NCBI GenBank assembly: GCA_009823505.1
Contig: VZQC01009601.1
Location: 1,734,152-1,798,151 of the forward strand
Reading direction: 5' to 3'
Length of the DNA: 64,000 nt
DNA from: Rhizomys pruinosus
Taxonomy: Eukaryota > Chordata > Mammalia > Rodentia > Spalacidae
Shown here one piece after another: positions 37,701 to 48,486 of the stretch. Under the pieces are notes generated by a model. It searched no databases. It was not told the origin of the DNA and was given only the letters and a program-made list of their open reading frames with translations. The position numbers and the translations under genes are program-made. Position 1 is the stretch's first letter. Every line of letters starts with the position of its first letter.

Positions 37701-37844
37701 AAAAAGAAAGATACAGAACTTATACAAGGGAAAAAAGAACATCTACTTTATTAAACATCTTGTAGCTATTTCACTGCATACTCTCACATCGTACATGAAA
37801 AGATAGAAGCCCAAGATCCCAACTGTGTACATGCCCAGAATCTT

Positions 37845-38068
37845 TCTTTACTTTAAAAAAAAAAGTATGTGTGTGAGTGTATTGCCTCCATGTATGCAAA
37901 TGCAGTTGCGACCTTCAGTGCCCACAGAGGTCAGAAGAGGGCACTGGATGCCGCTGGAACTGGAGTTAAGGACAGTTGTTGGCCACCATATGTGTGCTGG
38001 GAACAGAACCCAGGTCCTCTGGAAGAGCAGACAGTGCTCTTAAATGCTGAGCCATCTCTCCAGCTCCT
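37845..38068 (-). mobile_element. B3 SINE
   Basis: Minus strand: A/T-rich tail, GGTCAGAAGAGGGCACTGGA, GGAACTGGAGTTAAGGACAG, GAGCCATCTCTCCAGCTCC. The copy at 48830-49018 has many deletions. Confidence 0.88.
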
Positions 38069-38582
38069 CAGATGATTTCTAACTGAAAAGACTTTTGACG
38101 AAATCATTGAGCTTCTTGGAGTGGTATTAATTCTTCTAGTAGAATGAGATCTTTAGAGTTTGACTCTGTGAGGGAACCAGCAGACAGAAGCAATGCCTGG
38201 CACTTATGTGCTCAGTGAGCACTGTGAGAAAACACTCTGCGCCTTCCGTGTTAGCTCAGAGCAAGAAAGTGTGGCCTCTAAACTGAAGATAATGCCTTTA
38301 CCCACAAACTGCATAGTTTGTTAGATTTATTGCTACTTATTACTGATCATATGCAGCTTTAGAAATAGTCTTTTTCCTATGTGATAATCAGTATTTTAGA
38401 AATGTACATACGGCAAAGGCCTCATCACTGTAAAAGTAAAGACAAGTCTCAAAATTATACTTTTTTGTATATAAATGTAAGTAAAAATTTTTCTTTTGCT
38501 GTTTTTGCTATATTCTTTATTTTAAGAAATGAGGATGTATATTTTTATCTGTACTGTGATTTTTTTCTTGATTATCTGTTAA

Positions 38583-38714
<132 letters not shown>

Positions 38715-38764
38715 TAAGCCAATTTAAATCTTCTTATTTTGTATGTGCACAGATAGTTTGCTAA

Positions 38765-39010
<246 letters not shown>

Positions 39011-39211
39011 TAAGAACAAGAAGCATTAACTTAAAAATATTTCAATACCTGTAGTTTTTTGAGCTGTAGCTACTTATGCAAAATATGAAATACTTTGGTT
39101 GGTCACAAGAGTTACCCATGTAATGTAATGGTTGTTGTTGGTTTCATCCAGATTAAATGCAACTATAGACATTATCTTTATACCAGTAGTTCCATCAAAT
39201 CCTATGAATAT

Positions 39212-39440
39212 TCTTTTTTTAAAATTTTACTTTTATTTTATGTGTGCAAAGGTCTTGCCTGCATGTATGTAAGGGCCACATGTATGTGCAGTGGCCACAG
39301 AGGCCAGAAAAAGGAGTCCCAAAATATTCCCTGAAACTGGAGTTATAGATCCCAGTCAGCCCCCATGTGGGTGGTGGGAAGTAAGCCTGGGGCCTGTGCA
39401 AGGTGGCTCTTAACCTCCAAGCCATCTGTCCAGTCCTCCA
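39212..39440 (-). mobile_element. B3-type SINE, diverged
   Basis: Minus strand: GGCCACAGAGGCCAGAAAAA, CCTGAAACTGGAGTTATAG, GGTGGCTCTTAACCTCCAAG, CCATCTGTCCAGTCC. Copy at 50150-50372. Confidence 0.85.
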
Positions 39441-39517
39441 AGTTTCCTTCTTTATTTAGCATGAGTTTATTTTAGGATGTTGAAATGACTTTTTTTTTTC
39501 CATTTTATTTTTGCTGT

Positions 39518-41375
39518 TTAGTTCTGTCTCCATTGCTGTGACAAAACCTCGTGACCGACACCAACTTGGGTAAGAAGGGTTTCATTTCAGACTTACATCT
39601 GCCTGGGTCAACAGTTCATTACTTAGGGAGCCACAAGACAGGAACTCAGGGCAGGAAACCTGAGGCAGGAACTGGAGCAGAGTGAAGCATGGCCATGAGA
39701 TTGCTGCTCTGCTTCTCTCGGCTTCTACTCTGGCTCATGCCCAGCCTGCTCTTATACTGGTCACTGGCATCAACAATCAAGACAATACACCACATGATGT
39801 GGCCACAGGCCAATCCAATGGAGCCAATTCCCCAACTGAGGCTCCCTCAACCCAGGTGTGTCAAGTTGACACAATAGCTTCCAGCACAATTGACCCTTGT
39901 CACATGACACACAAACACATCACATAACCACCTTTCCCAGTTCTTATCCCCAAAGTATGATGTTAACACTAACACAACCTAAGACAGTACATCCTTAAAA
40001 GCCCCACAGTCTTAAAATGTCCAAACACTTAAAGTCCAGTCTATTAAAAGTCTCTTAACTGTGGGCTGCTTGTAAAATCCAAACCAAGTACTGTCTTATT
40101 TCAAAGGGAAGAATCAGGCACCTCAAACAAAACCTAAGTCCACAAGTAGCTTCAAGGCTGGACACCGGGGATTCACTCACATATCTTCTGGGCTCCAAAG
40201 GGTCTCGGCAGCTCCCCCTCTCTGACTCTGCCGTCCGTTGGCACACTCATCTCGCAGGCCCAGGCCAACTCCATTCTACACCTACTGCTGCTCTTGGTGG
40301 TCTCCCAGGGTACGGCATCTCCAAAAAGCTGGGGTCGCTACTGAAACTGAGGCAGCACCTTGCACCAATGTTCCTTCTGACCTCTCCTGGTGCAAAGCTC
40401 AGCTCTCTCCATGACCCCTGCAATCCTGGGGTCTTCACAGCAACCGAGGTGCACTTCCACAAATGGTCTTTCCTGACCTCTCAAGTGCCAAGCCTCGGCT
40501 GCTCTCTGTGGCCCCCTCAAATTTCAACACCGGAACCATATAGGAGACTCTTTACACGTTACCAAGTCCGGCTTCGGGCTCGAGATGGAGGCTCAGGCCC
40601 CTTCTGGGTCACAGCTTCTGTGTGCTGACCTTGAAGATATTCTCCCCAGAAGATTTCACCTCAGTGATGTGGTCTCTTGTTACTTACAGCTGATTTTTCA
40701 GCCCCAGCTAACCAGCATCAATTGCCCCAGTACCCACAAAAGTTTACTTCAGGTTCTGGCTCTTCCTACTTACACTGATTCTCCACGCCCCAGTGACAAG
40801 AACCCACAGATTAAACAGTCCTGAGGATCTCTGCTCTCCTTTGAAACGAGAAACTTCAAAAGCCAGGCCTCCATTTTCTACAACTCCTTCAGCAAAACTG
40901 CTCCAAGCTCTAAGCAACATCTTTAGGCATTTGATGATCTTCCCAGCCCAAATTTCCAAACTCCTCCACAATCCTTCCCCAAAACACCAAGGTCAGGTCT
41001 GTCACAGCAATACCCCACTCTCAGTACAATTTCTGTTCAAGTTTGTCTTCCATTGCTGTGACAAAAACACTCTGACCGACACCAACTTGGGGAGGAAAGG
41101 GTTTCTTCAGCTTACATCGCCTGGTCACAGTTCATACTTAGGGAGCCCAAGACAGGAACTGGCAGGAACCTGGAGGCAGGACTGAAGCACAGACCATGTT
41201 CACCAGCTTGCTTCTACTGGCTTGCTCTCTGGCTCATGCCAGCCTGCCTTCTTATACTGTCACTGCTCAACAATCAAGACAATACACCACAATGTGGCCA
41301 CAGGCAATCCAATGGAGCCAATTCCCCAACCGAGTCTCCCTCAACCAGTGTGTCAAGTTGACAACAAACCTATCC
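39518..41375 (+). mobile_element. LTR-like element with two direct terminal repeats
   Basis: 39520-39880 and 41030-41375 are direct repeats of about 350 bp. Both contain CCATTGCTGTGACAAAA, GACCGACACCAACTTGGG, CAATCCAATGGAGCCAATTC and GTGTCAAGTTGACA. They enclose about 1.15 kb of sequence with no retroviral coding motif visible. Better-kept copies start TGTTCTAGTT, giving TG...CA-like ends. The two repeats differ by many substitutions and deletions, so the element is old. I recognise the rodent repeat type but am not certain of the family name. Confidence 0.72.
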
Positions 41376-41384
41376 AGCACACTG

Positions 41385-43480
41385 GCTATATATTTATAAT
41401 TCTAGAATTTTTAAAGATTTGTGTTTTAGATAGCATATAGAGTAGTGCAAGCCTTTAATCGTAGTCACAGGAGGCTGAGGCTTGTACATTTAAGGGCAGT
41501 CTTGGGTAGCTAACATTCCAGGCCATTTGGGCTACACAAATCCAAATACTTTCATGAAAAAATAGAAAGAATTTTTTTCTTTTCATTTTCTGACAGGGCT
41601 GTTTCAGTGGGGGCTCTGGGTTTGATCCCAGCTCTACAAAAAGAAGTATATTTTTACATTTATGCATATCAGTCTATACTTAACTTCTTCCATATTGTAT
41701 CTCTGTTTGGATAATGATAATACCGACCTGGTACAACATGGGACAGCTTCCCTTCATCTTCGTGAAAGTCCTTATGTAGAATTGATATTAATTTTGAAAC
41801 ATGTGGTGGACTTTTCCAGTGAAACCACCTCTACTTAGAGATTTTCTTTTGTTGGCTATCTTTTAAACTTAGAAATTCAGTTTCTTTAGTTGTCCTAGGA
41901 CTGTTAGGGTTCTCTTTCATGTTGAATACGTTGTAGTAGCTAATTGGTCCATTTCTTCTAAGTTGTCATATTCTTCTATTGGTGTTTTGGTGTTTGTAAG
42001 GTCTGTGGTCGTACCCTCAGTTTCCTTTTCTGCTAATAATAATCTGCCTTTCTTCCCTTATTCTTTGTCTAGAATCTTAACATAGTTAACCATACGGGAT
42101 TCAGGCTTTCCATCCTAGTGTTCACTGAACACCTACTGGGACTGGGTATTGTTCGTGCTGTTTCTGTTGTCTGGTTCCCTCCCAGAAGGAAAACCCTGTT
42201 CTTCTAATTCTCATTGCAGGCATCTGTTCTATTGGCATTTTCAGAGAACCAGGTTTTTGTTGATTGGCTTTCTCTGCTGCTTTTCTCCTGAAACAAGTTT
42301 TATGAAACTCTATAATGTTTTGGCAGGAGAAGTCTAAAGTATAGTCTCACTTAAGACGTGAGTTTAGTACTTTAATTGTATAAAACTAAGGGTTATTTGG
42401 CATTTGGTATAGAGTCAAGCATTATACTCGGGAATTATGTCTATGGAGGATAATTACATGAACTCAATATTAGCATTTAAAAATGGAATACTTATTTTCT
42501 TTTTTTTTGGTCTTTTTTGAGACAGGGTCTCCCTGTAGCTTTGGCTGTCCTGGAACTCACTCTGTAGACCAGGCTGGCCTTGAACTCACAGAGATCTGCA
42601 TGCCTCTGCCTCCCAAGTGCTAAGATTAAAGCTGTGCCCCACCATGCCCAGCATTTATTTATTTCTGTATGTGTGTCAATGTACTGTCTGCATGCAAATT
42701 TGTGCACCTGTGTTGTGCAATGCTGCGGAGTTCAGAAGAGGGTGTCTGATTCCCCTGGAACTGGAGTTCTCCTGGAATTGGAGTTTCAGACGGCTCTCGG
42801 CCGCCATGTGGGTGCTGGGGATCGAACCCGGGTCCTCTGTAAGAGCGGTCAGCGCTCTTAACCGCTAGGCCATCTCTCCAGCCCCTAACTTGTTTTCTAA
42901 CATTAAAAAAAAAAAACATTATAGTCAGAGGAGCAACATGTGACAAGCTACAAAAATCTCAGTGGTCGCAGTCATTTTATTACAAAGCTTAAAATGTTTT
43001 TAACAACTGAGGCACAAGAGTTTGTATCATCCTCTTGAGATAATTTCCTTAAGTTATTCAAACATGAATATGATAATGCTCTTTAAAGGGAATGTCCTGA
43101 AAATTAAAGCTCTTAAGAGATGAAGAAGTTGTTGCCAGTTGTCATTGTGTATCTGGGAAATAGAAAGCAGTGCACCCTAGCATTACTCCACTTGGATGAG
43201 ATAAAAGCTTTAGTCATTTACTTAACACAATAATAGGAAGATTGAGTGGTGTAATATCTGGCATAGTTATAAACACTTTGAAAGAGTTTGGAAATCTTTA
43301 ATCTAATTTTCAAATGATCCTTTAATGAAACAGTCTGTATATTTTGACTAAAGTGTGGGTAGTTACACTTGTTTACATGACTTGTGATAGGAATGTTCTT
43401 GATGTAGTTTGTTTCACAGTCTTTATTCTTTGAGATTTTAGGTTTTTTTAACATTTATTTTTTATTTTTTTATGAGTATG
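41385..43480 (+). repeat. Block duplicated at 54520-56640
   Basis: Begins CTGGCTATATATTTATAATT and runs collinear with 54520-56640 at high identity, including TTGTATCTCTGTTTGGATAA and the chimeric SINE. Differences are both substitutions and short indels (for example a 10-bp segment around ATCTTAACAT present only here). Confidence 0.9.
42490..42898 (-). mobile_element. Chimeric B3-B1 SINE (locus 2)
   Basis: Minus-strand B3 (42653-42885) fused to B1 (42500-42652) at the same junction as locus 1: B3 end AAATAAAT, then GCTGGGCATGGTG. ACTTATTTTCT (42490-42500) and ACTTGTTTTCT (42888-42898) flank the whole composite. It carries GTGTCAATG and GCAAATTTGTGCACC in the B3 part, close to locus 1 and unlike solitary B3 copies. 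Confidence 0.88.
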
Positions 43481-43675
43481 AGTGTACTGTCTGCGTGTAG
43501 GTTTGTGTACTCTTGTCGTGCAATGCAATGCTATGGAGATCAGAAGAGGGCGTCGGATTCCCCTGGAACTGGAGTTAAAGACAGTTCTCAGCTGCCATGT
43601 GGGTGCTGGGGATCGAACCTGGGTCCTCTGTAGGAGCAGTCGGTGCTCCTAACTGCTAGGCCATCTCCAGCCCCG
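43445..43675 (-). mobile_element. B3 SINE
   Basis: Minus strand: GGCGTCGGATTCCCCTGGAA, CTGGAGTTAAAGACAGTTCT, GCTAGGCCATCTCCAGCCCC. It lacks the internal CTGGAATTGGAG duplication, so it belongs to the older form. A copy is cut off by the N at 56644. Confidence 0.9.
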
Positions 43676-44145
43676 TTTTTTTTAAACATAATTTTTGAAC
43701 ATACCATTTGTAATCATCCAGGTACTAACTGGCTTAACCCTCTTAGCTTCTGTGGTCAGATGAGATTGGGTAGATCAGGGTGGTGTGGACATAGACTGAA
43801 TGTGACGTTTCTTAGATATGTTTGTTGACTTTTCAGCCTTTGTATATTTTTGTATATCTTGTAGAAAACTTACCTTAATTGAAACTCATTGAGAGTGCCT
43901 AAGTAAAGATATCTATTTTTTTCTTATTTAACCGAGGACAGTGTTTTTAGAGTAGAAAAAAAAGTTAAGTAAATTGAATTGTATTTGTATTTTTGGTACT
44001 TTGTAAGAGTAAAATATTGAGGGATGTTTATCCCTTATATGATAATAAGAATTGAATAGTGCAGATGGTGTTTTTATAAGTTGCATATATTTATTTACTT
44101 AAAATTAGTATTTCTTAATATTTTAAACTAGATCAGTTTAAAAGT

Positions 44146-44265
44146 ATATAGCACTCTGGAGGCAGAGGCAGGCAGATCTTTGTGAGTTTAAGGGCAGCCT
44201 GGTCTACATAGTGAGTTCCAGGACAGCTGGGGCTACAGGGAGACCCTGTTTCAAAAAGACAAAAA
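44146..44265 (+). mobile_element. B1 SINE, 5'-truncated
   Basis: AGCACTCTGGAGGCAGAGGC, GGCAGCCTGGTCTACATAGT, GGGGCTACAGGGAGACCCTG, with an A tail. The first third of B1 is absent. Confidence 0.88.
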
Positions 44266-44348
44266 AAAAGTATACATCTGGGGCAATGCTTCTGTATCCT
44301 AAAAATATGTACTTCCATGTGGTAGATAAAATAATCTAGTCCTCTAGT

Positions 44349-44621
44349 GTCATTAAGAATTTTTTTTTTAATTTTATTTATTTCTGTATGTGTATGAATG
44401 TACTGTCTGCATGCAAGTCTGTGCACCCGTGTCGTGCAATGCTGCGGAGGTCAGAAGAGGGTGTCGGATTCCCCTGGAACTGGAGTTCTCCTGGAATTGG
44501 AGTTTCAGACGGTTCTCGGCCGCCATGTGGGTGCTGGGGATCGAACCCGGGTCCTCTGTAAGAGCGGTCGGCGCTCTTAACCGCTAGGCCATCTCTCCAG
44601 CCCCTCGTCATTAAGAATTTT
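44349..44621 (-). mobile_element. Young full-length B3 SINE with perfect 15-bp target-site duplication
   Basis: GTCATTAAGAATTTT occurs at 44349-44363 and 44607-44621, exactly outside a minus-strand B3-type SINE. The element keeps its internal promoter region (GGTTAAGAGCGCCGACCGCT and GGTTCGATCCCCAGCACC on the minus strand) and the CTCCAATTCCAGGAGAA / CTCCAGTTCCAGGGG duplication. It is the cleanest copy in the window. Confidence 0.95.
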
Positions 44622-44793
44622 AAAATGGCTGGGCGTGGTGGTGCACGCCTTTAATCCTAGCACGTGGGAGGCAGAGACAGGTGGATCTTTGTAAGTTCAA
44701 GGCCAGCCTGGTCTACAGAGTGAGTTCCAGGACAGCTGGGGCTACAGGGAGATCCTGTATCAAAAAGACAAAAAAAAAAAGAATTTTAAAATG
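44613..44793 (+). mobile_element. Young B1 SINE with perfect 15-bp target-site duplication
   Basis: AAGAATTTTAAAATG at 44613-44627 and 44779-44793 brackets a + strand B1 (GGCTGGGCGTGGTGGTGCAC ... TCAAAAAGACAAAAAAAAAA). The site overlaps the right target repeat of the B3 at 44349, so B1 probably came second or used the same AT-rich hotspot. Confidence 0.95.
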
Positions 44794-44995
44794 AATAAAA
44801 TTCTGTAGCTAAAACCAACTCAAAGCACTAGGACAGATGGCAGCCTATTTTTAAATTTCCACTCCTTCCACTTTCTCCTTTGGATGTTCTTGTGTGCATA
44901 ACACATTTTCTAAACTCACTTGGACAGAATTTGGGAAAATGCAGTGGTGCTCAGAAGAAAATGAAATTTCTGATAATGCACTGCCCAGAGATAAT

Positions 44996-45271
44996 CACAT
45001 TCATACTGTTTTTTTTAAATTTTTATTTATTTTTTGTATGTGTATGAATGTACTGTCTGCACGTAGGTTTGTGCACCCATGTCGTGCAGTGCTGCGGAGG
45101 TCAGAAGAGGGTGTAGGATTCCCCTGGAACTGGAGTTCTCCTGGAATTGGAGTTACAGACGGTTCTTAGCCGCCATGCAGGTGCTGGGGATCGAACCCAG
45201 GTCCTCTGCAAGAGCAGTCAGTGCTCTTAACTGCTAGGCTATCTCTCCAGCCCCCACATTCATACTGTTTT
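44996..45271 (-). mobile_element. Young B3 SINE with perfect 17-bp target-site duplication
   Basis: CACATTCATACTGTTTT is found at 44996-45012 and 45255-45271. The minus-strand element between them has the duplicated CTGGAACTGGAGTTCTCCTG / GAATTGGAGTTACAG block and ends GGCTATCTCTCCAGCCCC. Confidence 0.95.
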
Positions 45272-45362
45272 ATGCCAGTCTTTTTTATAGTGCTATGATG
45301 TTTATGGACACATTTCATCTTTATTTAAAAAGCGAGGCCAATAACCATGCTATTTTGTATTC

Positions 45363-45596
45363 TGCTTTATTTATTTATTTATTTATTATTTATTTCTTAT
45401 ATGTATGAGTGTACTGCCTACATGTAGGTTTGTGCACCCATGTCATGCAGTGACACGGAGGTCAGAAGAGGACATCAGATTCCCCTGGAACTGGAGTTAA
45501 AGATGGTTCTTAGCTGCCATGTGGGTGCTGGGAATCAAACCCGGGTCCTCTGTCAGAGCAGTAAGTGCTCTTAACCATTGAGCCATCTCTCCAGCC
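45363..45596 (-). mobile_element. Older B3 SINE
   Basis: Minus strand, tail with TTTA repeats, GGTCAGAAGAGGACATCAGA, CTGGAGTTAAAGATGGTTCT, GAGCCATCTCTCCAGCC. No internal duplication. Short flanking GTATTCTG repeats. Confidence 0.88.
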
Positions 45597-45789
45597 TCAA
45601 GTATTCTGTATTTTAAATGTTATATTATCAAGATTTTTACTATCATTAATCACATGAAATAGTTTTATTAAAACTTTTTAATAAGTTTATTAAAACCTTT
45701 CATCATCATACATTATTGCTCATAGTTTCTCAGTTTTTAACATATTCTAACATTGTACTCATATATCCTTCCATAAAATACTGTATATT

Positions 45790-45950
45790 TCTTTTTTGTT
45801 GTTGTTGTTCTTTTTGAGACAGGGACTCCCTGCAGCCCGAGCTGTCCTGGAACTCTCTGTAGACCAGGCTGGCCTTGAACTCACAAAGATCCACCTGCCT
45901 CTGCCTCCCAAGGGCTAGAATTAAAGGTGTGCGCCACCACGCCCGGCTTA
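45790..45950 (-). mobile_element. B1 SINE
   Basis: GTT repeats and TTTTTGAGACAGGGACTCCC, CTGTAGACCAGGCTGGCCTT, GTGTGCGCCACCACGCCCGG. Noisy copy at 52455-52620. Confidence 0.92.
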
Positions 45951-46027
45951 AAATATTGTATTTCTTATAAATCAAGGCCTTAACTATATATTGGCATTTG
46001 TTGAAGATTCTTGATTAGTCTCACATT

Positions 46028-46195
46028 AAAAATCATAGCGTGCCATGTGGTGGTACACGCCTTTAATCCTAGCACTTGGGAGGCAGAGGCAGGCAGATCT
46101 CTGTGAGCTCAAGGCCATTGTGGTCTACATTAGCGAGTTCCAGTACAGCTGGAGCTGGAGGGAGACCCTGTCTCAAAAAGACCAAAAAAAAAAAA
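46028..46195 (+). mobile_element. B1 SINE
   Basis: GTGGTGGTACACGCCTTTAA, TCCTAGCACTTGGGAGGCAG, AGGGAGACCCTGTCTCAAAA, with an A-tail. Noisy copy at 52725-52890. Confidence 0.92.
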
Positions 46196-46302
46196 AATCA
46201 TAGCACAATAATTCTAAAGATGTAATTTTAAAGAAGAGATATGCACTGTGTCATTGAGCATATAGTAGTGGATTTTGTCCAATTTGTCTTTTATGATTTC
46301 AG

Positions 46303-46385
46303 GACAAAAATTGCCCAGGATATTGAAAGGCTGATACATCAGAGTGACTCATTGATCGAGTGGTATATGATGTAGATAACCCAAA
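46303..46385 (+). pseudogene. Frameshifted third copy of the AGTPBP1 84-bp exon
   Basis: Same exon as 34487-34570, with intact acceptor TTTCAG and donor GTAAGT, but 83 bp long. One G is missing near 46347 (GTGACTCATT instead of GTGACGTCATT), which breaks the frame. The flanks also carry scattered 1-bp losses (for example TCAGACC for TCAGGCC). This pattern suits an unpolished long-read copy or alternative haplotype of the 34400-41390 block rather than a separately evolving exon. Confidence 0.85.
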
Positions 46386-47084
46386 GTAAGTCTGCTTTTT
46401 TAAATCTTTTTACTTTTTTTTTTTTTTTATTTTTGTCTTTTACTAAGATTTCAAGTTTAATACGTAATATAATTCTCAGACCTTTTATTTATTTCGAGTT
46501 AGAATTTTCCTTTTGGATGTTTAAGGCCACACGTTAGCCCAGGAACCAAGGTGTTTGTTTTCTCAAGATCATTGAGGATCTGTACTTTTTTTTTAAATAA
46601 AAATTTCATGTTACTTCTAAAAAGTAAAATAAGTGACACCTATTTTTCTTTGCTATGTTTTACCCTTTGATGGTTATGGTAAATCATGTTTCATTTATTT
46701 AAATGAGAAAATACAGGCTGTTTTGTTTGTTTTTAGGTGAAAATTGAAAAGTTATAAACTAATCCTGCATATTTGGAAAATCAGTCTCTCCCCTTAAAAG
46801 AGTTTGGGGCTTTCACAGAGAAACACTGTCCGTCCTGCAGCACTGAGCCTTTACTTCTTTGGGACAAAGATTTCCAGCACCTTAGCAGGAGCATATGCTT
46901 GCAAAATCTCCCAGTTGCTCCACCTTCTCTGGTCTCTCACTGCCTTTATTCACTTGAATTCCTGCCTGCTGGGACACAGTTTGCTTATGGCTTTTGGCTG
47001 ATCATTTACTACTTTCAGATTATCATTGATAAGACATTCAGGATTTGACTGTAGTGAATAAATAAAAATTACAGACACTCAAAC

Positions 47085-47845
47085 AAAACTCCAGTCACCC
47101 TCTGTGGATCTCCTCTCTACTTCTATAGTTAACTCCAGTCGCCTCTGGGATCTCTCCTACTTTATAGTTAACTCCACTCAAGCCTCTGTGGATCTCCTCC
47201 TACTTTATAGTTAACTCCAGTCAGCTCTGTGGATCTCTTCTACTTTATAGTTAACTCCAGTCGCCCCTGTGGATCTCCTCACTTTATAGTTAACCCAGTC
47301 AGCCTCTGTGGACCCTCTACTTTATAGTTAACTCCATCAGCCTCTGTGGATCTCCTATTACTTTATAGTTAACTCCACTCAGCCATGTGGATCTCCTCTT
47401 ACTTTATAATAACTCCAGTCAGCCTCTGTGATTGTACTGTAATACTCGTCCCTCTTGACTTTCTTTATGTTAACTCCAGTCAGCCTCTGTGGATCTCCTC
47501 CTACTTTATAGTTAAACTCCAGTCAGCCCTGTGGATCTCCTCCTACTTTATAGTTAACTCCAGTCAGCCTCTGTGGATCTCCTCTCTTTATGTTAACTCC
47601 AGTCGGCCTCTTGGATCTCTCTTACTTTATAGTTAACTCCAGTCAGCCTCTGTGGATCTCCTCTACTTTATGTTAACTCCAGTCAGCCTCTGTGGATCTC
47701 CTCTACTTTATAGTTAACTCCAGTCAGCCTCTGTGGATCTTCCTCTACTTTATAGTTAACTCCAGTCAGCCTCTTTGGATCTCCTCTTACTTTATATAAC
47801 TCCAGTCAGCCTCTGTAGATCTCCTCTTACTTTATAGTTAACTTT
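47085..47845 (+). repeat. Degenerate second 42-bp minisatellite array, about 18 units
   Basis: Same unit as 35290-36971 but with an indel in nearly every unit. The variant CTCCTACTTTATAG appears repeatedly here and only at the 3' edge of the main array. The array ends with the same edge unit (CTGTAGATCTCCTC). It could be a shorter allele read at low accuracy. Confidence 0.92.
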
Positions 47846-48104
47846 GAAGTTTCACATTTTTTACCCATCAGCTTGGAGGAAATAAACTTCAAAAATAATT
47901 TTTTTGGTTGGGAGTTAGAGATATGAGTAAAAGTTTGGCTTTGTTTGTGATTTTTACAGGGTTTTATATTACTGTTAGCTATGCTGGTCCTTATAACTCA
48001 CCTAGACCAGGTTGGCCTTCATAGTCCTGGCTTAGTTCCCAAGTTGGGATGACCACAGTTTCATGTAAGGCCTTAAAAAATTTTTTTAAAAAGGAAAGGG
48101 GAGG

Positions 48105-48470
48105 AGCTGAGAGATGGCTTAGCAGTTGAGCTGACGCTTTTGCAGAGGACCGGGTTCGATCCCCAGCACCCACATGGCGGCCGAGAGCCTCTGAACTCCA
48201 ATTCCAGGAGACCTCCAGCTCAGGGAATCCAACACCCTTTTCTGACCTCGCGGCATTGCACGCACGGGTGCACATTGCAGGCAGACAGTCATTCATACAT
48301 ACAGTGTGTAAACATAAGATCAAAATAAACATGTCTTTAAGCCGGGCTTGGTGCACACACCTTTAATCCTAGCATTCTGGGAGCAGAGGCAGGCATCGCT
48401 GTGAGTCAAGGCCAGCCTGGTCATAGAGTGAGTTCCAGGACAGGGCTAAGGGAGATCCCGTCTCAAAAAA
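48105..48470 (+). mobile_element. B3-B1 tandem with full-length B3
   Basis: Noisy + strand B3 of the young type (ACTCCAATTCCAGGAG, CGGCATTGCACGCACGGGTG), AATAAACATGTCTTTAA, then B1 (GCCGGGCTTGGTGCACACAC). The partner site at 37245-37495 has only the first 90 bp of B3. Confidence 0.75.
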
Positions 48471-48486
48471 AAAAAATAGGGGGGTG

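Noticed and set aside
39682..39927. 81-codon ORF with a hydrophobic start resembling a secreted peptide
   Set aside because: It lies inside the LTR-like terminal repeat and is not intact in the sister repeats at 41196 or 50643.
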